A stretch of 64,000 bases of DNA, taken from positions 2,356,001 to 2,420,000 of the forward strand of contig NZ_CP095412.1 of NCBI RefSeq assembly GCF_023016265.1. The letters are read 5' to 3'. Positions 38,777 to 46,451 of this stretch are shown in pieces. The position numbers and the translations under genes were made by a program. The first letter of the stretch is position 1. Each line of letters opens with the position of its first letter. The notes beneath the pieces are model-generated. The model saw only the letters and a list, made by a program, of their open reading frames with translations, did no database searches and was not told the DNA's origin. Origin of the DNA: Blastococcus sp. PRF04-17. Lineage in GTDB: Bacteria; Actinomycetota; Actinomycetes; Mycobacteriales; Geodermatophilaceae.

Positions 38777-38996
38777 GGCGGGGACCGTACCCAGATGTGA
38801 CACGGGGTAGCCATGGACGGGCGGAACGTGCGCGCCCCATGGTCTCGGCGGACAGACTGGGTGGGACGCGGCGCGCCGTACCTCACAGCCCTCCATGCGT
38901 GGACGGGCAGGCCTCCCGTGGCGCATCATTGGCAGTCGACGGGCGAGAGTGCCAGCCCGCCCGGACGATGCGACGCAGGAACAGGGAGCCACCGCC

Positions 38997-39326
38997 GTGC
39001 CCACGTACCAGTACGCCTGCACCAACGCCGACGGCAAGCACGAGTTCGAGGTCGTGCAGTCGTTCACCGACGCCCCGGTCAGCGAGTGCCCGCAGTGCGG
39101 CGCGACGGTGCGCAAGGTCTACGGGTCGGTCGGGGTCGTCTTCAAGGGCTCCGGCTTCTACCGGACCGACAGCCGGAAGGCCGCGTCCTCGTCGCAGGGC
39201 TCCTCGACCGACGGCTCGTCGTCCTCCTCGACGTCCTCCTCCTCGTCGTCGTCGTCGTCGAAGGAGAGCTCGACCAGCTCCGCGCCGGCCGCTTCGAGCA
39301 GCGGCTCCAAGGCCGCCGCCGGGTGA
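38997..39326 (+). CDS. FmdB-family zinc-ribbon-like protein with Ser-rich tail
   Basis: The 109-residue protein starts at GTG 38997 (GGAG 8 nt upstream) with PTYQYACTNADGKHEFEVVQ, the FmdB domain (residues 1-60), including SECPQCGATVRK and GVVFKGSGFYRTDSR. The second cysteine of the first CxxC is missing (C-T-N-A), leaving three zinc ligands at most. From residue 63 the protein is almost pure Ser with Lys/Ala (poly-Ser of nine), likely disordered. FmdB proteins are small putative regulators in C1/folate contexts; here the gene normally sits next to the 5-FCL gene. Confidence 0.85.
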   Translation: MPTYQYACTNADGKHEFEVVQSFTDAPVSECPQCGATVRKVYGSVGVVFKGSGFYRTDSRKAASSSQGSSTDGSSSSSTSSSSSSSSSKESSTSSAPAASSSGSKAAAG

Positions 39327-39416
39327 CCTCGGCACGCGCCGTCCACAGCTGACGGCGCCGTCCACAGCTCGGCCCCGGCCGGCCCGCGGGCCGGCCGCCG
39401 CGGCCAGCATCGCGGG

Positions 39417-40043
39417 ATGCGACTGCGCCGACCACGTGATCCCCTGCACGTCGCCCGCCGGGTCGCCGCCGTGGGGCTCACGGTGCTGGCCCTGGTGCTC
39501 GCCGCCCGGCCGGACACCACGGCAGAGCGTCCTCGGAACCGCTCCGTGCCGGTGACGGTCGCCGCCGCCGATCTCGCGGCGGGCACCGTCCTCTCGGCCG
39601 ACCACCTGCGGCTCGTCCGCTTCCCCGTCGCGCTCGCGCCCGAGGGGACGGCGGCGGACACGACCTCGCTCGTCGGGCGGGTCCTGGCAGGGGGCGTCAG
39701 GGCCGCCGAACCGCTGACCGACGCGCGGCTCGTCGGGCCGGGGTTGACCGCACGGCTGGCCGACGGCCAGGTGGCCGCGCCGGTCCGCCTCGCCGACCTG
39801 GCCGTCGCGTCGCTCGTCCGCACAGGTGACCGGGTCGACGTCCTGGCCACGCCGCCGGAGTCGGCCGCCGCGGAGGTCGTGGCGTCCGCGGTCCTCGTCC
39901 TGGCCGGCGCCCGTGCCGGCCCGGCCGGTGGGGACGACCCCGCCGCCGGTCTCCTCGTGCTGGCCGTGGACGGGCCGACCGCGACGCGGCTGGCCGCAGC
40001 CGCCACCACCTCGACGCTGACCGTCAGCCTCCCACCGCCGTGA
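39417..40043 (+). CDS. SAF-domain protein (CpaB/RcpC-like), membrane anchored
   Basis: The 208-residue protein has a basic N-terminus, one transmembrane/signal segment (about 14-31), then an SAF/antifreeze-like domain (45-105; VTVAAADLAAGTVLSADHLRLV) and a C-terminal RcpC/CpaB-like part (TGDRVDVLATPP, LVLAV). Such proteins occur in Flp pilus systems but also as solitary genes beside mscL in actinobacteria, as here. No pilus genes are in the window, so the role is unknown. The stop lies at the first of three TGA-containing decamer repeats. Confidence 0.8.
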   Translation: MRLRRPRDPLHVARRVAAVGLTVLALVLAARPDTTAERPRNRSVPVTVAAADLAAGTVLSADHLRLVRFPVALAPEGTAADTTSLVGRVLAGGVRAAEPLTDARLVGPGLTARLADGQVAAPVRLADLAVASLVRTGDRVDVLATPPESAAAEVVASAVLVLAGARAGPAGGDDPAAGLLVLAVDGPTATRLAAAATTSTLTVSLPPP

Positions 40044-40070
40044 CCCGCCGTGACCCGCCGTGATCCGCCG
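40041..40070. repeat. Three tandem decamers (TGAYCCGCCG) at the SAF gene stop codon
   Basis: TGACCCGCCG occurs twice and TGATCCGCCG once, head to tail, starting exactly at the stop codon. Each unit carries a TGA. Confidence 0.8.
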
Positions 40071-40094
40071 GGGGGCGTGTGGCTGGATGGACCC

Positions 40095-40514
40095 ATGCTG
40101 AAGGGATTCAAGGACTTCCTGCTGCGCGGGAACGTCGTCGACCTCGCCGTCGCGGTGGTGATCGGCACGGCGTTCGGCTCGGTGGTCACGAGCTTCGTGA
40201 ACTCGTTCCTGACCCCGCTGATCGGGCTGGTGGGCGGCGGCGGCGAGTTCGGCGGCGAGCTCGTGGTCAACGAGCAGCGGTTCACCTGGGGTGCGTTCCT
40301 GAGCAGCCTCATCGGCTTCGTGCTCACCGCCGCCGTCGTCTACTTCGTCGTGGTGGTGCCGATGCGGCGGCTGATCGAGCGCCGGGCCAGCGGCGCCGAA
40401 CCCGGCCCGGCCGCGCCGAACGAGGTGGAACTGCTGGCCGAGATCCGGGACCTGCTGCGGGCACAGCAGGGCCCGACGGATCGGGGCCCGGCCGGCCGGC
40501 CCGGGCGGCCGTAG
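40095..40514 (+). CDS. mscL: Large-conductance mechanosensitive channel
   Basis: The 139-residue MscL begins MLKGFKDFLLRGNVVDLAVAVVIGTAFGSVV (amphipathic N-helix and TM1), followed by the periplasmic loop and TM2 (about 77-100; GAFLSSLIGFVLTAAVVYFVVVVP). The C-terminal helix ELLAEIRDLLRAQQ is present. It opens on membrane tension to release osmolytes. ATG 40095 starts the conserved domain. It is convergent with the YbaK gene, stops one base apart. Confidence 0.95.
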   Translation: MLKGFKDFLLRGNVVDLAVAVVIGTAFGSVVTSFVNSFLTPLIGLVGGGGEFGGELVVNEQRFTWGAFLSSLIGFVLTAAVVYFVVVVPMRRLIERRASGAEPGPAAPNEVELLAEIRDLLRAQQGPTDRGPAGRPGRP

Positions 40515-40515
40515 C

Positions 40516-41202
40516 TCAGTCGCTGCCCCAGTGCGGGGGCCGGTCCTCCAGGTACCGCCGGTCCTCGTCCGACGGGTCGCCGGGGCGTTCGCCCCACCCG
40601 ACGTCGCTGTCGTCGGGGGCGCGACCGCCGCCGACCGGAGACGGCGCCGGCGGCGCCTCGGCCACGGGTCGACCCAGACCGTCGAGCACCTCGACGGCGG
40701 GCAGTGCGGCGAGCAGGGCACCGGCCACGGCCAGCTTGCTGCCCCGGACCCCCGACCCGATGACGACCAGGTCGGACGCCTCGACGGCCGGGTCGACGAG
40801 CACCCGCCACTCCGCCGGCAGGCCGATGGGGGTGATGCCGCCGTAGGCCATTCCGGACTCCGCGACGGCGACGTCCTGCGGCGCGAACGAGGCCTTGCGC
40901 GCGTCGAGGTGCCGCCGGACGAGACCGTTCACGTCCGCCCGGGCGTTCGCCAGCACCACGCACGCCGCGAGACTCGTCCGTCCGGCCCGCCGGGCCGCGA
41001 CCACCACGCAGTTGGCCGACACCTCCAGCGGCACGTCGTAGGCCTCGGAGAAGGCTGCGGTGTCGGCCAGGTCGGCGTCGATCTCGGCGACCCATGCCGG
41101 TCCGGGCAGGAGCGACAACGCCGCGGCGACGGGCGCGGCGAGCAGCTCGGGGTGCTCCTCTGCCGGCCGCCAGGTGAGCGAGCCCAGCCGGGGGGCGGTC
41201 AT
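40516..41202 (-). CDS. YbaK/EbsC-type aminoacyl-tRNA deacylase domain protein
   Basis: The 228-residue protein carries the YbaK/ProX-like editing domain (about 60-175; FSEAYDVPLEVSANCVVVAARR, ARKASFAPQDVAVAESGMAYGGITPIGLP) with the conserved GGITP turn. It probably hydrolyses mischarged tRNA or a related aminoacyl ester. The Pro/Gly-rich C-terminal tail (about 185-228, ending DEDRRYLEDRPPHWGSD) is extra to the family and conserved function is unknown. Confidence 0.85.
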   Translation of the reverse strand: MTAPRLGSLTWRPAEEHPELLAAPVAAALSLLPGPAWVAEIDADLADTAAFSEAYDVPLEVSANCVVVAARRAGRTSLAACVVLANARADVNGLVRRHLDARKASFAPQDVAVAESGMAYGGITPIGLPAEWRVLVDPAVEASDLVVIGSGVRGSKLAVAGALLAALPAVEVLDGLGRPVAEAPPAPSPVGGGRAPDDSDVGWGERPGDPSDEDRRYLEDRPPHWGSD

Positions 41203-41342
41203 GGGGCGATGACGCGAGGCACAAGCACGTGCCGATCCTGCGGCACGGTGCCGGCGGCGGCTCGACCGGGTGGCCGGATCACGGCGCCGACCGGCCGGAA
41301 CCCGGCTGTCGGCCAGCCACCGGCCCCGCCAGGATGACTCGC

Positions 41343-41705
41343 ATGATCGGTCAACTGCACTCCGTCGTCATCGACGCCCCCGACGCCCACGCACTGGCCC
41401 GGTTCTACGCCGAGCTGCTGGGCATGGAGGTCGAGGGGTCTCCAGGCGACGACTGGGTGTGGGTCACCGGGGCCGGCTACCGGATCGCCGTCCAGCAGGC
41501 GCCCGACCTCCAGCCACCGGACTGGCCGGACCCCGACCGGCCCCAGCAGTTCCACCTCGACATCCGGGTGGCCGACATCGACGAGGCCGAGCCGGAGGTG
41601 CTCGCCCTGGGCGCCCGCCGCCTGCCGGGTGGGGGCGGCGACTTCCGCGTCTACGCCGACCCGGTCGGGCACCCGTTCTGCCTGGTCTGGGACGTCACCG
41701 CATGA
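41343..41705 (+). CDS. VOC-family protein (glyoxalase/bleomycin resistance fold)
   Basis: The 120-residue protein has two beta-alpha-beta-beta-beta halves: LHSVVIDAPDAHALARFYAELLGMEV and FHLDIRVADIDEAEPEVLALGARRLP, ending VYADPVGHPFCLVWD. This is the common small VOC type; the substrate is unknown. ATG 41343 has AGGA 8 nt upstream; ATG 41334 is an alternative. The stop overlaps the thioesterase start (ATGA). Confidence 0.88.
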   Translation: MIGQLHSVVIDAPDAHALARFYAELLGMEVEGSPGDDWVWVTGAGYRIAVQQAPDLQPPDWPDPDRPQQFHLDIRVADIDEAEPEVLALGARRLPGGGGDFRVYADPVGHPFCLVWDVTA

Positions 41706-42121
41706 GCGGCGAGGTGCCCGACGTCGATCTCGCGAAAGCCAGCGTCTTCGTCGCGGCGTCCGGCTTCGTGCTCGACGAGGTCGGCGGGCGGCGCGTGACC
41801 GGCCACGTCGACCTGGGCGCCGCCCAGCACACACCGTGGGGGGTCGTGCACGGCGGTGTCTACTGCACGGTCATCGAGTCGGCGGCCAGCATCGGCGCCA
41901 GCGCCGCGGTGATGGAGCACGGCCAGTTCGCCGTGGGCGTCAACAACAACACCGACTTCCTGCGACCCATGGTCGAGGGGCGGATCGACGTCGTCGCCGA
42001 GCCGATCCAGCAGGGCCGCACGCTCCAGCTCTGGCAGGTCGTCCTGACGAAGGCGGACGACGGCAAGCTCGTCGCCCGCGGCCAGGTGCGGCTGCAGAAC
42101 GTCCAGCTACCGGGTGGCTAG
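41702..42121 (+). CDS. PaaI-family hotdog-fold thioesterase
   Basis: The 139-residue hotdog protein has GHVDLGAAQHTPWGVVHGGVYCTVIESAAS, with the HGG signature, and VGVNNNTDFLRPMVEG. It hydrolyses acyl- or aryl-CoA thioesters. It is translationally coupled to the VOC gene. Its TAG stop is shared base-for-base with the convergent gene's stop in the palindrome CTAG (42118-42121). Confidence 0.9.
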   Translation: MSGEVPDVDLAKASVFVAASGFVLDEVGGRRVTGHVDLGAAQHTPWGVVHGGVYCTVIESAASIGASAAVMEHGQFAVGVNNNTDFLRPMVEGRIDVVAEPIQQGRTLQLWQVVLTKADDGKLVARGQVRLQNVQLPGG

Positions 42122-43029
42122 CCCACCGCGGCGGGGTCGAGGGTGACCTGGAACAGCGCGCGCGGGTCCTGCAGCATCGCCGGTGGGCGGGCCGCCGCCC
42201 GCGGCACGACCCGTTCCCAGCGGGCGGGCCGGCGGTGCGGCAGGAGCTCACGGCCCTGGAACAGGTAGTCGCCCACCACCTCGCCGAGCAGCAGCCCCGC
42301 GCCCTGCTCGATCGGCAGGCCCACGCGGTCGCCGGGGCGCACGTCGTCGAGGAATGCCGACAGCTGGCGCAGGTCCTTGGCGGGGCGCCGTCCCGAGAGC
42401 TCCTTGGACAACGCCCGCAGCTGCGCGGGCGACAGGCCGGTGGCGTCCACATCGATGCCCGACTGCACGCCCAGGCCGACGACGCCGGCCGCCAGACAGG
42501 CGCCGAGCTCGTTGTGGTTCCGCGGCCGCACCACCCAGACCCGCTCCCCCTCGGGTGCGGGGGCGGGCGGCACGTCGTCGGAGCCGGGCCACTTGTACGG
42601 CAGGTCGTCGGGGTCACCCGGGAACCGGGCGCGGTAGAAGTCCGGGTCCTTGGCCAGCAGGTTCGACCGGTGCGACAGGTGCAGCTCCTCGTCCCCCACC
42701 CAGCTGGGCAGCAGACCGGCCGCGGCCGCCTCGGCCTGGGTCATCGCCGCGGCGTCGGGAGCGAACTCCGCGATCAGCCGCTCCGTGGTGTCGGCGAAAC
42801 CACGCTCCCGCCAGACGCGCACCATCGCCAGCGAGTAGACGACCAGCCCGGCCGTGCGGCCCCGCCACATGGTGACCACCGGGTGGCTGGCCCAGCCGTA
42901 GTCGGGCAGCTCGAGCGCGCGCAGCACCTGCAGGCACTCCACCCGCTGCTTGCCGAGCCGCGGGTTGTCCAGGAGGCGGGCGGACTCGGTGAAGTCGGCG
43001 ACAGGGAGGAAGGTCTGCACCGCCACCAT
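42118..43029 (-). CDS. MSMEG_6728-type pyrimidine-dimer glycosylase-like protein with extra C-terminal domain
   Basis: Residues 1-140 match the Pyr_excise/MSMEG_6728 family: VQTFLPVADFTESARLLDNPRLGKQRVECLQVLRAL, YGWASHPVVTMWRG, HLSHRSNLL, DPDFYRARFPGDPDDLPYKWP. These proteins resemble T4 endonuclease V. Residues about 160-295 form a second domain (RVWVVRPRNHNELGACLAAGVVGLG, DVRPGDRVGLPIEQGAGLLLGEVVGDYLF, RRPARWERVVP) whose order of strands recalls EVE/PUA-like modified-base readers at the head of Mrr-type enzymes. That second assignment is my inference. ATG 43029 and GTG 43020 are both possible starts. It is a likely DNA-repair protein. Confidence 0.8.
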   Translation of the reverse strand: MVAVQTFLPVADFTESARLLDNPRLGKQRVECLQVLRALELPDYGWASHPVVTMWRGRTAGLVVYSLAMVRVWRERGFADTTERLIAEFAPDAAAMTQAEAAAAGLLPSWVGDEELHLSHRSNLLAKDPDFYRARFPGDPDDLPYKWPGSDDVPPAPAPEGERVWVVRPRNHNELGACLAAGVVGLGVQSGIDVDATGLSPAQLRALSKELSGRRPAKDLRQLSAFLDDVRPGDRVGLPIEQGAGLLLGEVVGDYLFQGRELLPHRRPARWERVVPRAAARPPAMLQDPRALFQVTLDPAAVG

Positions 43030-43068
43030 CCTGATCGAGCGCGGCCCTGCCCGCCCGATCAGCGGCGG

Positions 43069-43118
43069 CCTTCCCGCAGGGGCCCGCCGCGAGCGTGCGA
43101 GCGGTGGGGGCGGGAAGG
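43069..43118 (-). terminator. Hairpin after the sirtuin operon, with interspersed-repeat core
   Basis: CCTTCCCGC (43069-43077) pairs with GCGGGAAGG (43110-43118) 8 nt beyond the stop at 43126. The loop contains a GCGAGCG direct repeat, and CCCGCAGGGGCC at 43073 is a variant of the word repeated at 11897, 11953 and 29385. Confidence 0.5.
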
Positions 43119-43125
43119 TCCTTCC

Positions 43126-43422
43126 TCAGTCCCCGAGGTCGCGCAGCGCCGACTCCCAGCGGGCCCGCCGGGCGTCGTCGTCCTGCTCCCACCACGGGGT
43201 CCCGCGCTCCCCCAGCTCGTTCTTCGCCAGCTGGACCCGGGCCCGCGCGGCCGTGACGGCGGCGTCGTCCGCGGCGTTGCGCACCCCCGCACGGGCCACC
43301 CCCAGGTGGTGCAGCAGCCGGGCCCGCACGTCGTCGGGCAACGCCGGGTCCGCGGTGCGCCACCGTCGCCCGTCGACGACCACGTACCGGCCGTCGTCGG
43401 TGCGCTCGACCTCGCGGGTCAT
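43126..43422 (-). CDS. Small basic/acidic protein of unknown function
   Basis: This 98-residue protein begins MTREVERTDDGRYVVVDGRRWR and is otherwise helical and charged (AAVTAARARVQLAKNELGERG, WWEQDDDARRARW). It resembles small conserved actinobacterial proteins of unknown function that I cannot name with confidence. The ATG overlaps the sirtuin stop (ATGA), so the two are co-translated. Confidence 0.75.
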   Translation of the reverse strand: MTREVERTDDGRYVVVDGRRWRTADPALPDDVRARLLHHLGVARAGVRNAADDAAVTAARARVQLAKNELGERGTPWWEQDDDARRARWESALRDLGD

Positions 43423-44266
43423 CCGGCCAGGCGGCTGACGAGTTCGGGGAGGACCTCTCCGAGCGGCGCGTCGACCCGCACGTCGGCCTTGACGTCGCCG
43501 CGGGTCGGCCCCACGTTGACGATCGCGACCGGGATGCCGAGCTTGGCCGCGCGCAGCACGAAGCGGTAACCGCTCATGACCGTCAGGGAGGAACCGAGCA
43601 CGACCAGGCTGCCGGCGTCCTCCACCAGGGCGAAGCAGTGGTCCACCCGGTCGCGCGGCACCGTCTCGCCGAAGAAGACCACGTCGGGCTTGAGCGGCCC
43701 CGCCCCGCAGGCCAGGCAGTCGACCATGACGAAGCCGTCGAGGACGTCGTCGGGCAGCTCGGCGTCGCCGTCGGGGTTGATCTCGTCGGTCCGGGGCCCG
43801 AAGAAGGGGTTGGCCGTGCGCAGCCGCTCGTCGAGCGCGGCGCGGCTCGCGACGTCCCCGCAGTTCAGGCAGACGGTGCGGTCGAGGCCGCCGTGCAGCT
43901 CGACGACGCCGCGGGCGCCGCCCGCCTGGTGCAGGCCGTCGACGTTCTGCGTGATGACGCCGCCGAGGAGGCCTGCGGCCTGCAGCTCCCCGACCGCCCG
44001 GTGCCCGGCGTTCGGCCGGGCGCCGCGGATCTGGCGCCAGCCCACGAAGCTGCGCGCCCAGTACCGGTGCCGGCCCTGCGGGTCCCGGGTGAACGTCTGG
44101 TAGGTCATCGGGGTGTGCCGGCGCAGGCTGCCGGTGGCCCCCGGTAGTCCGGGATGCCGCTGTCGGTCGACAGGCCGGCACCGGAGAGGACGACGACGTC
44201 GCCCTCGGCCACGAGCTCGGCGAGCTCGTCCAACGCGGTCGTGGCGGCGGCGGGTGCGGCGGTCAC
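43419..44266 (-). CDS. Sir2-type NAD-dependent protein deacylase (one frameshift)
   Basis: GTG 44266 opens a short helix then VVVLSGAGLSTDSGIPDYRG, the NAD-binding motif. After it one C is missing in the C-run 44138-44142 and the protein continues in the next frame with TYQTFTRD, ITQNVDGLHQAGG (catalytic His nearby in ELHG), two CxxC zinc pairs (VCLNCG, DCLACG), KPDVVFFGE and LGSSLTVMSG. Restored length is about 282 residues, typical of class II-like sirtuins. It removes acyl groups from lysines, consuming NAD. It is co-translated with the small gene downstream. Confidence 0.9.
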
Positions 44267-44304
44267 CGCGCCATCGTCCCCTCGAATCGGGTCCTGCGCC
44301 GCGC

Positions 44305-44751
44305 TCAGCCGGTGGCGACCTCGGCGTCCAGTCGCTCGAGCAGCTCGTCGTACACGCGCTGGAGCCCCTTGGGCGCGAACGTGCGCTCGAAGAACCCGCC
44401 GACGCCACGCGCGCCGTTCCACGTCGTCCGCACGCGCACGCTGCTCACACCCGCGTCAGCCGCGGAGACGGTCCACGTCGTCACCATCGACGAGTTGGCG
44501 TCGGACTCGACCAGCGTGCCGGGGGCAGGCTCGGTGACCGTCAGGATCTGGTCGCGCACCCGCCTCGACGTGGCGGCGAAGCGCCAGTGCACCCGGGTCC
44601 CTTCACCCCGTCCCCCCGCCTCGACCCGGTAGTCGCTGAACTGCGCGGGGGCGATCCGCCGGCGGGTGTCCTCGTAGTCGGCGAGGGCGGCGACCACCCG
44701 CTCGGCGGGTGCGCGGACGATTCTCTCGGCGGTGGCGACGACCTGGCTCAT
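44305..44751 (-). CDS. SRPBCC/START-like family protein
   Basis: The 148-residue protein starts MSQVVATAERIVRAPAERVVAALADYEDTRR and ends with the long C-terminal helix GFFERTFAPKGLQRVYDELLERL, the SRPBCC (polyketide cyclase/Bet v1) layout with a central hydrophobic pocket. The ligand is unknown. ATG 44760 three codons upstream is an alternative start; GGCAGG supports either. Confidence 0.85.
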   Translation of the reverse strand: MSQVVATAERIVRAPAERVVAALADYEDTRRRIAPAQFSDYRVEAGGRGEGTRVHWRFAATSRRVRDQILTVTEPAPGTLVESDANSSMVTTWTVSAADAGVSSVRVRTTWNGARGVGGFFERTFAPKGLQRVYDELLERLDAEVATG

Positions 44752-44842
44752 GCCCGCCATCCTGCCGCCCCGGCCGGTAACGGTGCCGCCGGCGTGGGGC
44801 AGGTCACCGGGCGGACGCCCCGATCCCGGGTATCACGGAACG

Positions 44843-45736
44843 GTGACCGCACCGCTGTCCCTCACCCGCTCCGGCTCCGGCGAGCCTCTGCTCCTCCTGC
44901 ACGGCTGGGGCAGCTCGCAGCGCGACTTCACCGCGGTCGTCCCGGCGCTCGTCGAGCGGTTCGACGTGATCAACGTCGATCTGCCGGGTGCCGGCCGGTC
45001 CCGGCACCTCGACGAGCGCCCGACCGTCGCCGCGATCACCGACGCCGTGGAGCGGACGCTGGACGCCGAGGGCGTCGAGCGGGCCCACGTCCTGGGCAAC
45101 TCCCTCGGCGCGCGCGTCGCCATCGAGCTCGCGCGGCGGGGTCGCGCCCTCTCCGTGGTCTCCATCGCACCTTCGGGGCTCAACATCTGGCCCGAGCGCG
45201 TCTTCCAGGGCACCGGCATGGCGATCGCGCGGCTCGTCGGCCGTACGGCCGCGCCGTTGATCGGCCCGCTCTCCCGGTCGGCGATCGGACGCACCGCACT
45301 GCTGCTCCCCCTCAAGGCGCGCCCCTGGGCGACTCGGCCCGAGGAGGCCATCGGCGCGCGCGAGGGGTTCGCCGACTCCCGGGACTGGTGGCGCACCCTG
45401 CTCTGGGCGCAGTTGCTGGACGTGCCCCGTGGGCTGGGCCACATCGACTGCCCGGTGCTGCTGGTGCAGGGCACGGCCGACTGGATCGCGATGGGGCAGA
45501 CGGTCCGCTACCTGCCGCTGATCCCGCGCTCGCGCTTCCGCCCGCTGCTCGCGGCCGGCCACGCCCCGCAGTCCGACCGCCCCGGGACGATCGTGCAGCT
45601 CGTGGAACGGACGGCCCGGCTGGCCCGGGAGGCGGACGCCGCCGGAACCACCCGCGCCGAGGCCACCGATCTCACTGCGACTCCTCGGCGTTCAGGTAGG
45701 CGCACCGGAACCGCGCGTTCGACATCGCCTCGGTGA
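44843..45736 (+). CDS. Alpha/beta-hydrolase fold protein
   Basis: The 297-residue hydrolase has LLLHGWGSSQRDF (oxyanion region), NVDLPGAGRS, the nucleophile elbow LGNSLGARVAIELA with Ser as nucleophile, VLLVQGTADWIA (Asp) and a late LLAAGHAPQSDRPG (His). The substrate is unknown. The C-terminal 25 residues (PRRSGRRTGTARSTS) are basic, disordered and overlap the convergent gene by 65 bases. Confidence 0.87.
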   Translation: MTAPLSLTRSGSGEPLLLLHGWGSSQRDFTAVVPALVERFDVINVDLPGAGRSRHLDERPTVAAITDAVERTLDAEGVERAHVLGNSLGARVAIELARRGRALSVVSIAPSGLNIWPERVFQGTGMAIARLVGRTAAPLIGPLSRSAIGRTALLLPLKARPWATRPEEAIGAREGFADSRDWWRTLLWAQLLDVPRGLGHIDCPVLLVQGTADWIAMGQTVRYLPLIPRSRFRPLLAAGHAPQSDRPGTIVQLVERTARLAREADAAGTTRAEATDLTATPRRSGRRTGTARSTSPR

Positions 45737-46046
45737 AGCGGGCCTCCCAGCCGGGGTCCTGGGCCGGGAAGGTCTCCAGCACCCGTTCCTCGAGGACGAC
45801 GGGTCGCCCGTCGAGGCCGACGTAGGTGCGGCGCACCAGCACCCGTGTCGTGCCGTCGACCTCGTCGTGGGCGGGCACCCAGCGCGCCCGGTCGATGGCG
45901 GCCGCCAGCTCGGCCCGCTCTCGAGGGGGCAGGCGGCCCGGCCCGGCCGTCTGCTGCTGCAGCGCCCGCCAGAGGGCGATCCCGCCTCCGACGAGCACGG
46001 CGAGGACGGCCACGACGAGCACGAGCTCGACCAGCACGACGACCAT
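45672..46046 (-). CDS. Small membrane-anchored protein
   Basis: The 124-residue protein has one N-terminal transmembrane helix (residues 2-27, rich in Val/Leu) and a soluble alpha/beta tail with RTYVGLDGRPVVLEERVLETFP and WEARFTEAMSNARFRCAYLNAEES. I do not recognise the family. It overlaps the 3' end of the hydrolase gene tail to tail. Confidence 0.7.
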   Translation of the reverse strand: MVVVLVELVLVVAVLAVLVGGGIALWRALQQQTAGPGRLPPRERAELAAAIDRARWVPAHDEVDGTTRVLVRRTYVGLDGRPVVLEERVLETFPAQDPGWEARFTEAMSNARFRCAYLNAEESQ

Positions 46047-46451
46047 GGCCCGACGCTAGTTCGCCTCGCCGGGTTCGGGACGCACACGCACCACTTCCGG
46101 CCGGACGAGCACGGGTCTGGCGTGCGCCGGCGGGAGGAGGCCGCATGCGCATCCGGCGACCGCGCAGCCGGCCGTCGCCGGACTGGTCCCCTCGGTGCTC
46201 ACCGTCAGCTCCTCCGCGCAGGGGGTCGCGAAGCAGGGGTCACCGGATACCTGCCCAGCGGCGTGACCACCGTGCCCGTCGTGCTGCGCGTCGACGGCGT
46301 CACAGCGCGGCCGGCATGAGCGCCGTCCGGCCGCGGGGCGTCGTCCCGGCGGGTGAAGCACTCCGCCACCTCTATCCGCGGCCGACCTGCGGCATTACCG
46401 TCCGCGCCGACAACGGGGGCACAGCGGGCGGACCGCTGAGCGGAGGACGCC
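46047..46451. other. Divergent intergenic region carrying a gene remnant
   Basis: A 405-base gap between the small membrane protein (-) and the metallophosphoesterase (+). It contains the eroded C-terminal module remnant at 46230-46319. TACCGT at about 46395 is a possible -10 box for the phosphoesterase, giving a leader of about 50 nt. Otherwise nothing is evident. Confidence 0.5.
46230..46319 (+). pseudogene. Remnant of the surface-protein C-terminal module
   Basis: Thirty codons read EAGVTGYLPSGVTTVPVVLRVDGVTARPA and then TGA. They align with the last residues of the neighbouring phosphoesterase (VGLTAYLSGSVTNAP, VVLRMDDLSARPVA, stop). Upstream, faint resemblance continues in changing frames (VWRAPAG; EEAACASGD against EPAAWQTTATD), indicating an eroded, frameshifted paralogue whose 5' part is gone. 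Confidence 0.7.

Noticed and set aside
40041-40070. CRISPR-like repeat
   Set aside because: Only three directly adjacent decamers without spacers.
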